DNA from: Bacillota bacterium
Lineage (GTDB): Bacteria; Bacillota; Clostridia; Christensenellales; SZUA-584
Length of the DNA stretch: 64,000 nucleotides
Assembly (NCBI GenBank): GCA_023436115.1
Contig: JAEZKQ010000024.1
Coordinates: 1-64,000, forward strand
Reading direction: 5' to 3'
Below the pieces are notes generated by a model that worked only from the letters and a program-made list of their open reading frames with translations, did no database searches and was not told the origin of the DNA. Positions 58,538-64,000 of this stretch are shown here, piece by piece. The number at the start of each line of letters is the position of its first letter. Position 1 is the first letter of the stretch. Position numbers and translations under genes: made by a program.

Positions 58538-59001
58538 ATGGATATGCGGATCATCGGCAGGCCCGAATTTTATATTTGCGGATATGCCACAAAAACGACT
58601 CTCGAGAATAACGATGGCGATATCGGCCAGCTGTATAAAGACTTCTGCAACACAGGCAAAGAGCAGCTCCTGATTGGCCTTCCGGGTTGTAAACCCGGTT
58701 TTTATGGACTGGAGTGGTACACCCCGGATCACAAGAGTTTTTACTATTTGCTGGGCAAACAGGTTGATAAGCCGGAATCTGTTCCTGACGGCGCAATGGT
58801 CAAAACCATTCCTGCCGCGCAATATGCGGTTTACGACGCGCCTTTGGGTACAAGTCTGGTGAATGTTTGGACTCATTTTTTCTACACCGTTATTCCTGAG
58901 CAAGGTTACCGCCCTGACGAAAGCCACGGATTTACTTCGAATACTATTCAACCACCACGAATGGCAGCTGTGAACTTTGGGTACCTGTCGTAAGAATTTA
59001 A
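58538..59001 (+). pseudogene. GyrI-like/AraC effector-binding domain protein, frameshifted near its end
   Basis: A GyrI-like small-molecule-binding protein of ~155 residues (GRPEFYICGYATKTTLENND, ...IPAAQYAVYDAP, ...WTHFFYTVIPEQGYRPDESH). As read, the frame ends in a poor tail GFTSNTIQPPRMAAVNFGYL and stops at 58993. From about 58934 another frame gives the proper family ending FEYYSTTTNGSCELWVPVVR with stop at 58999-59001. Inserting one base after GGATTT would yield GFDFEYY, so one base seems lost here. The true start is the ATG at 58538 after AAGAGG. A sequencing error or a fresh frameshift mutation would look alike. Confidence 0.7.
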
Positions 59002-59081
59002 ACCTTTACCGCTGTTCAAAGAGCAGTGCAAAATTCTTTTGAATGATAAACCCCTCTCACCTTTAAAAACCAAGCCTTGAC

Positions 59082-59110
59082 TTGACAAATTACATACCAA
59101 AAACTATCCT
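59082..59110 (+). promoter_or_regulatory. metG promoter
   Basis: TTGACA (59082-59087), a 17-bp spacer and TATCCT (59105-59110), 44 bp before the start. No T-box is present. Confidence 0.65.
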
Positions 59111-59153
59111 AGAAAGATAATTAAGAAGAAATCACCAGTGCAGGAGATGCTTT

Positions 59154-61103
59154 ATGAAGAAGTATTATATCACGACGCCTATTTATTATCCCAGCGATAA
59201 GCTGCATATCGGACATTCCTATACCACCGTCGCGGCAGACGCGCTTGCGCGCTTCAAACGCCAGACCGGCTACGATGTCATGTTCTTAACCGGAACAGAC
59301 GAACATGGCCAGAAGATTGAACGTGTGGCGAAAAACGCCGGAATGGAACCCAAAGAATACGTGGACGGCATCGTGGCTGGCATCAAGGCGCTTTGGAACC
59401 TCATGGACATCTCCAACGACGATTTTATCCGCACCACAGACGACCGTCACATCGCCACTGTTCAGAAGATTTTCAAGCGGCTTTATGACCAAGGCGACAT
59501 ATACAAAGGCCATTATGAAGGGTGGTATTGCACTCCCTGCGAAGCTTATTGGCTGGAGCGCCAGCTTGTGGACGGTAAATGCCCGGATTGCGGCCGCCCC
59601 GTGGAGCTGGCTAAGGAAGAAGCATATTTCTTTAAAATGAGCAAATATGCCGACAGGCTCATCGCCTATATCAACGAGCATCCTGAGTTTATACAGCCCG
59701 AAAGCCGTAAGAACGAAATGCTCAACAACTTCCTGCTGCCGGGGCTGGAAGACCTTTGCGTGTCGCGTACGTCCTTCAAATGGGGCATTCCGGTTGATTT
59801 TGACCCAAATCATGTGGTTTATGTCTGGATCGACGCGCTGTCCAATTACATCTCAGCGCTTGGCTATCTGTCGGATGATGACGCGAAGTTTAAAAACTAC
59901 TGGCCTGCGGATGTTCACCTTGTGGGCAAGGAGATCATGCGGTTCCATACGATCATATGGCCCATACTTCTAATGGCGCTGGACTTGCCGCTGCCCAAGC
60001 AAGTGTATGGCCACGGCTGGCTCATGCTCGAAGGAGGAAAGATGAGCAAATCCAAGGGCAACGTTGTGGACCCCGTAAAGCTCATCGATCGCTATGGCGT
60101 GGATGCCGTGCGCTACTTCCTGCTGCGCGAGGTGCCCTTCGGTGCGGACGGCCTTTATTCCAGTGAAGCGCTGCTGACACGCACCAACAGCGATCTTGCC
60201 AATGACCTTGGCAATCTTGTCTCTCGTACTGCCGCGATGATCGTCAAATATTTCGGCGGCACCGTTCCGTCCGAGTTTGAGCCGACCGAGTTTGACGCCG
60301 ATATAGAAGCCCACGGATCGGCATTGCATGATGCCGTGGAAAAGCATATGAATGAACTGAGGCTGCCCGAAGCGCTCATGGACATTTGGAGTTATATCGG
60401 CGCGCTCAATAAATACATTGACCTAACGGCACCTTGGGTGCTCGCCAAGGATGAAGCCAATACCAAAAAGCTTGCAAGCGTGATGTATCACCTGGCGGAA
60501 GGTCTGCGCATCGTTTCGGTGCTGCTGATACCTCTCCTCACGGATACGGCCAAGCGCATACACGATATACTCGGCATTACCGACGATACCTTGGTTTCTT
60601 GGGACAGCATAAAAGCTTTCAGTCAAAATGTCTGCGGTCTCACCGTCAAGCAAACGGCACCGCTGTTCCCGCGTATCGATATCAAGAAAGAGCTCGAAGC
60701 GTTGGAAGAAATCGCGGATAACCGCACACTGCAAAAGCAAAAGAAAATGCCTGCCAAGGAAAACAAAGAAGAAACCGTGGGTATTATTACCTATGATGAC
60801 TATAAAAAGGTGTCGCTCAGAATCGGCATTGTCAAGGAAGCCGCAGGGATTGATGGCAGCGATAAATTGCTCAAATTGCAGGTCGAAGTAGGCAGCGAGG
60901 TGCGCCAGATCGTATCGGGCATTAAGAAATGGTACACACCCGAGCAGATGGTCGGAAAAACTGTTGTGGTCGTGGCAAACTTAAAACCCGCTAAGCTTTT
61001 CGGCGTGGAATCTCAGGGTATGCTGCTGGCCGCTGAATCAAACGGCGACCTAAAGCTTGTCACAATTGACGGCAGCTTGCCCAGCGGCTCAGACGTATCG
61101 TGA
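59154..61103 (+). CDS. metG: Methionyl-tRNA synthetase
   Basis: A 649-residue class I synthetase charging tRNA-Met. The HIGH motif is DKLHIGHSYTT (about 15-25). The zinc-binding knuckle is CTPCEAYWLE...CPDCGRP (about 126-149), the KMSKS motif is GGKMSKSKGN (about 294-303), and anticodon recognition residues follow in the helical domain. The C-terminal ~110 residues are the EMAP/Trbp111-type tRNA-binding domain (YDDYKKVSLRIGIVKEAAG, GSEVRQIVSGIKKWYTPEQM). GGAG precedes the ATG. The stop overlaps the tatD start. Confidence 0.97.
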   Translation: MKKYYITTPIYYPSDKLHIGHSYTTVAADALARFKRQTGYDVMFLTGTDEHGQKIERVAKNAGMEPKEYVDGIVAGIKALWNLMDISNDDFIRTTDDRHIATVQKIFKRLYDQGDIYKGHYEGWYCTPCEAYWLERQLVDGKCPDCGRPVELAKEEAYFFKMSKYADRLIAYINEHPEFIQPESRKNEMLNNFLLPGLEDLCVSRTSFKWGIPVDFDPNHVVYVWIDALSNYISALGYLSDDDAKFKNYWPADVHLVGKEIMRFHTIIWPILLMALDLPLPKQVYGHGWLMLEGGKMSKSKGNVVDPVKLIDRYGVDAVRYFLLREVPFGADGLYSSEALLTRTNSDLANDLGNLVSRTAAMIVKYFGGTVPSEFEPTEFDADIEAHGSALHDAVEKHMNELRLPEALMDIWSYIGALNKYIDLTAPWVLAKDEANTKKLASVMYHLAEGLRIVSVLLIPLLTDTAKRIHDILGITDDTLVSWDSIKAFSQNVCGLTVKQTAPLFPRIDIKKELEALEEIADNRTLQKQKKMPAKENKEETVGIITYDDYKKVSLRIGIVKEAAGIDGSDKLLKLQVEVGSEVRQIVSGIKKWYTPEQMVGKTVVVVANLKPAKLFGVESQGMLLAAESNGDLKLVTIDGSLPSGSDVS

Positions 61104-61867
61104 TGCAGCTTTTTGATACTCACGCGCATCTTTTAAGCGAGCGCTTTGATGAAGACCGTCATATACTGATTGAAAGACAGCCCTCTCTCGGCATCGTCGG
61201 CGTTATCGAGATCGGAACGACGTTGGAAGACAGCGAAGCTGCCGCCAAGCTCGCCATGCAAACGGATTATATCTATGCGGCAGTGGGCGTTCATCCGCAC
61301 GATGCCAAGGATGCGCCGTCTGACTATATCGCGCAGCTCGAAGCGCTCATCATGCAGCCCAAGGTCGTGGCGATCGGTGAGATTGGACTGGACTACCATT
61401 ACGACTTTTCACCGCGTGATGTGCAGCAGAAGGTTTTCAGTGCACAGCTGGATCTGGCGCAGCGGCATAACCTGCCCGTTGCGATTCACATGCGCGAGGC
61501 CACGCAGGACACGCTCTCGATACTGCGTGAACACAAAGGACTCAAAGGCGTAATGCATTGCTTTTCCGGCAGTGCCGAGACGGCACAGATACTGATCGAT
61601 ATGGGGCTCTGCATATCGTTCACAGGCTCGGTCACGTTTAAAAACGCTAAGAAAACGGTAGACGCGGCGGCAACGGTTCCGCTTAACAGGCTTATGGCCG
61701 AAACTGACTGCCCATACCTCTCGCCCGAGCCGATACGCGGACAGCGCAACGATCCATCCAATGTTCGTTATGTGCTGCAAAGGCTTTCGGAGATCAAAGG
61801 CATTACTTTTGACGAAATGTGCCGAATCAATATTGAAAATGTAAAAGGACTATATGGCATAAAATGA
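61103..61867 (+). CDS. tatD: TatD family hydrolase
   Basis: A 254-residue metal-dependent DNase/hydrolase. Metal ligands lie in FDTHAHL (about 4-10), GEIGLDYHYD (about 92-101), PVAIHMREA (about 127-135), and MHCFSGS (about 150-156), with the final aspartate in AETDCPYLSPEP. The start ATG at 61103 shares a base with the metG stop. An upstream GTG is also possible. The metG-tatD pairing is widespread. The radical SAM gene that follows overlaps it by 4 bp. Confidence 0.94.
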   Translation: MQLFDTHAHLLSERFDEDRHILIERQPSLGIVGVIEIGTTLEDSEAAAKLAMQTDYIYAAVGVHPHDAKDAPSDYIAQLEALIMQPKVVAIGEIGLDYHYDFSPRDVQQKVFSAQLDLAQRHNLPVAIHMREATQDTLSILREHKGLKGVMHCFSGSAETAQILIDMGLCISFTGSVTFKNAKKTVDAAATVPLNRLMAETDCPYLSPEPIRGQRNDPSNVRYVLQRLSEIKGITFDEMCRINIENVKGLYGIK

Positions 61868-62457
61868 GCGATACACTTGTTTACCGCCTCGGCGGTGCGA
61901 TATATATCAACTTAACGAATAAATGCACGAATAACTGTACGTTTTGTCTGCGAGACACGTATGACGGTGTCGGCGGATATAATTTGTGGCTTCATAAAGA
62001 CCCCGAGGCGGATGATGTCATTCGCGCGCTGGAAAACGAAACGAATGTCGAAAAAGCAGTTTTCTGCGGTCTGGGCGAACCCACGATGCGGCTGAGTGTA
62101 CTGCTTGATGTGGCGCGGTATTTAAAGACTCGCGGCTCCAATGTGCGGCTCAATACCAACGGACAGGGCAGCGCCTACGCGGGACATGACATCGCTCCCA
62201 AATTAAAGGGGCTAATCGACACCGTTTCCATCAGCCTCAATGCTTCGGATGCCGCGCAATACCAGCATTTGTGCCACAGTGTTTACGGCGAACAGGGCTT
62301 TTGCCACATGATCGACTTTGCAAAGAGCTGCATCGCGCAGGGTATTGATACCGTCTTTTCCGTCGTCGATATTATCGGCGATGAGGAGATCGCGCGCTGC
62401 GAGAAAATCGCTAAGGATCTGGGTGCGCGGCTGCGTATCCGGGAATTCATAGAATAA
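61864..62457 (+). CDS. TatD-associated radical SAM protein
   Basis: A 197-residue radical SAM protein. The [4Fe-4S] motif is CTNNCTFC (about 19-26) after IYINLTNK. The glycine-rich GLGEPTMR (about 68-75) and the RLNTNGQG strand (about 97-104) complete the half-barrel core. It is shorter than most family members and has no second cluster. The start overlaps the tatD stop by ATGA. This matches the small radical SAM family found next to tatD in Clostridia and archaea, whose reaction is unknown. Confidence 0.88.
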   Translation: MSDTLVYRLGGAIYINLTNKCTNNCTFCLRDTYDGVGGYNLWLHKDPEADDVIRALENETNVEKAVFCGLGEPTMRLSVLLDVARYLKTRGSNVRLNTNGQGSAYAGHDIAPKLKGLIDTVSISLNASDAAQYQHLCHSVYGEQGFCHMIDFAKSCIAQGIDTVFSVVDIIGDEEIARCEKIAKDLGARLRIREFIE

Positions 62458-62490
62458 TAAGCTTGACTACATACATTTTCTTTATATTAA

Positions 62491-62510
62491 ATCCCTTGGG
62501 GGATTTTTTT
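62491..62510 (+). terminator. Terminator after the metG-tatD-radical SAM operon
   Basis: ATCCC (62491-62495) pairs with GGGAT (62500-62504), followed by seven T residues. Confidence 0.75.
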
Positions 62511-62555
62511 ATGCGATTATAATTATTAAATTTTAAAATATGCGTTTATTATTGT

Positions 62556-62607
62556 TTGACACCTATATATTGTGTTTATTATAATGAACGTACACAATAG
62601 GTTTGAC
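62556..62607 (+). promoter_or_regulatory. nrdD promoter with tandem NrdR boxes
   Basis: TTGACA (62556-62561), an 18-bp spacer and TATAAT (62580-62585). Box 1, CACCTATATATTGTGT (62560-62575), fits the NrdR consensus ACACWATATATWGTGT at 13 of 16 positions. Box 2 starts with a perfect half-site ACACAATA at 62592. They are 32 bp apart, about three helical turns, on either side of the -10 box. This is the classic layout for dATP-dependent repression by NrdR. Confidence 0.8.
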
Positions 62608-62721
62608 AGATCAGGTTCCATCATCTTTTGTTGATCCACGCGGGTATATAGGTTTTTCCTTAAAGGAAACCACTTTTCAAATAAATCGCGCTCAAAAAAA
62701 CATAAATTTCGGGGGGACGCT

Positions 62722-64000
62722 ATGTTTACAGTTATACTCAAAAGAAGTGGTCAGAAGGAAGCTTTTCAGCCAAAGAAAATCACGGAAGCGATATTTAAAG
62801 CCGCAAAGGCCGTCGGCGGAGACGACTATATCAAGGCTGAGCAGCTTTGCGCACAAGTGGTGGACATCGCACGTATCAAATTCGGTGATCGGTGTCCGGG
62901 CGTGGAAGACATTCAGGATATCGTTGAGCGCGTCCTTATTAAGAATGGACATGCCAAAACAGCAAAGGCCTATATTCTGTATCGCGAAAAACGAAAAGGC
63001 GCCAGAGAAGCCAATGCGCTCATCGGGGCCACGATCGACATGTTTTCCAGCTACCTGTCTGACAACGACTGGAGCATACGCGAAAACGCCAACACCCAAA
63101 GAAGCGTCAACGGGCTTAACAACTATATCCGCGAAGCCTTTACCAAGAAATACTGGCTGCATGAAATATACCCTGCCGAAGTGCGAGACGCTCATACCTC
63201 GGGCGACTGCCATATTCACGATTTGGGATTCTTCGGCCCGTATTGTGCCGGATGGGACTTAAGGCAGCTGCTTATGATGGGCTTTGGGGGCATACCTGGC
63301 AAGGTAGAAAGCAAGCCCGCCAAGCATCTGCGCTCGTTTTTAGGGCAGATCGTGAATTCCACGTTTACGACACAGGGCGAAACAGCGGGCGCACAGGCCT
63401 GGTCAAGCTTTGATACTTACTGCGCACCGTTTATCCGGCAGGACAATATGAGCTTTGAACAGATCAAGCAATGTCTGCAGGAATTTATATTTAATATCAA
63501 CGTACCGACCCGAGTCGGGTTCCAATGCCCGTTCTCAAACCTGACTTTTGACATCAAGGTGCCATCCACGCTTAAGGATCATCCTGTGATTATCGGCGGA
63601 CAGCACCACCATACAACCTACGGCGACTATCAGGCTGAGATGGATATTTTCAATCTGGCCTTCTGCGAAGTGATGCTCGAGGGCGATGCCAAGGGTCGCG
63701 TGTTCACCTTCCCCATCCCCACCATTAACATCACAAAGGACTTCGAGTGGGATACGCCTGTGGTGGACAAGTTTATGGAGATTACCTGCAAATACGGCAT
63801 ACCATACTTTGCAAACTATGTGAACAGCGACTTATCACCCGAAGATGCCGTATCGATGTGCTGTCGGCTGCGGTTGGATGTATCCGAGCTCAGGAAGCGC
63901 GGCGGCGGGCTGTTTGGCTCAAATCCGCTCACGGGCTCTATCGGCGTATTTACCATCAATCTGCCGCGCATCGGTTACTTGTCGCAGACTGAGGACGAGT
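62722..64000 (+). CDS. nrdD: Anaerobic ribonucleoside-triphosphate reductase, N-terminal part (cut by window end)
   Basis: The first 426 residues of an oxygen-sensitive glycyl-radical class III ribonucleotide reductase, which makes dNTPs under anaerobic conditions. The N-terminal ATP-cone is VILKRSGQKEAFQPKKITEA (about 3-22) onward, for allosteric control by ATP/dATP. Then come NNYIREAFTKKYWLHEIYP, SGDCHIHDLGFFGPYCAGWD (about 156-175), FTTQGETAGAQAWSSFD and FNINVPTRVGFQCPFSNLTF. The ATG at 62722 follows GGGGGGA. The frame stays open to the last base. The C-terminal glycyl-radical site and any nrdG lie outside the window. Confidence 0.96.
   Translation, partial: MFTVILKRSGQKEAFQPKKITEAIFKAAKAVGGDDYIKAEQLCAQVVDIARIKFGDRCPGVEDIQDIVERVLIKNGHAKTAKAYILYREKRKGAREANALIGATIDMFSSYLSDNDWSIRENANTQRSVNGLNNYIREAFTKKYWLHEIYPAEVRDAHTSGDCHIHDLGFFGPYCAGWDLRQLLMMGFGGIPGKVESKPAKHLRSFLGQIVNSTFTTQGETAGAQAWSSFDTYCAPFIRQDNMSFEQIKQCLQEFIFNINVPTRVGFQCPFSNLTFDIKVPSTLKDHPVIIGGQHHHTTYGDYQAEMDIFNLAFCEVMLEGDAKGRVFTFPIPTINITKDFEWDTPVVDKFMEITCKYGIPYFANYVNSDLSPEDAVSMCCRLRLDVSELRKRGGGLFGSNPLTGSIGVFTINLPRIGYLSQTEDE

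Noticed and set aside
62603..63262. 219-codon plus-strand frame at the nrdD start
   Set aside because: It runs out of frame through nrdD; the true nrdD frame begins at 62722 with a ribosome site and clear NrdD motifs.
1..64000. CRISPR arrays, insertion sequences or prophage blocks
   Set aside because: No regularly spaced repeats, transposase or integrase genes were seen; the lone holin is not enough for a prophage.

Overview
This looks like chromosomal DNA of an anaerobic, probably endospore-forming member of the Clostridia (Firmicutes), with moderate GC by eye. The indicators are strong AGGAGG-type ribosome sites with ATG, GTG and TTG starts, a glycine T-box, single-chain GlyQS, the secG-rnr-smpB-ssrA array, anaerobic NrdD, a 2[4Fe-4S] ferredoxin, and sporulation-linked genes (bofA, ricT, a Spo0E-like gene, a SpoIIE-type phosphatase). 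I cannot place it below class level.

Layout. 1-3360 (minus) holds secG, rnr, smpB and the 5' part of tmRNA: protein export, RNA decay and ribosome rescue. 3840-7650 has a CNNM/HlyC membrane protein, a lone feoA with palindromic candidate operators, undecaprenol/diacylglycerol kinase, bofA and class II fructose-bisphosphate aldolase. 7927-13061 has a broken DUF6034-like gene, a DUF3842 gene, mnmA, a NUDIX hydrolase and corA. 13129-17559 (minus) is an ABC-2 exporter operon with an unusual membrane-anchored partner. 19128-23641 is a tightly overlapping operon (PLP decarboxylase-like, HAD, tmk, holB, ricT), followed by ferredoxin, an HD-GYP protein, mtlD and tRNA-Gly(CCC).

27827-38879 is mixed: a Nif3-like gene, an orphan holin, an XRE regulator, a metallo-beta-lactamase-fold hydrolase, a minus-strand panT-like/coaX/hom operon, an orphan sugar-binding lipoprotein, a CPBP protease, rarA and an MFS transporter. 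39058-39896 is rplM-rpsI. 41378-44326 is a three-gene 2-hydroxyacyl-CoA dehydratase/activase cluster next to an iron-type alcohol dehydrogenase. 45930-48312 has a PAS-PP2C phosphatase, a Spo0E-like gene and an L,D-transpeptidase around a Spo0A-box-like site. 48351-50764 is the most interesting locus: a BlaI-type repressor with a double operator on its promoter, followed by an M56 (BlaR1-type) metalloprotease whose extracellular part is a VanW domain. The rest carries an RluA-type pseudouridine synthase with a degraded HRLD motif, amtB-glnK, T-box-glyQS, an autoregulated XRE/membrane-protein operon, a TIGR02996-domain protein, a frameshifted GyrI-like gene, metG-tatD-radical SAM, and nrdD behind tandem NrdR boxes (cut by the window end).

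Several entries are short or broken genes outside the obvious ORFs: a 52-codon frame with no ATG/GTG/TTG start after hom, a 58-codon frame between the CPBP protease and sugar-binding genes, two frameshifted genes (7927-8989 and 58538-59001), and a possible remnant at 57319-57489. All functional calls rest on motif reading only; no database search was run.
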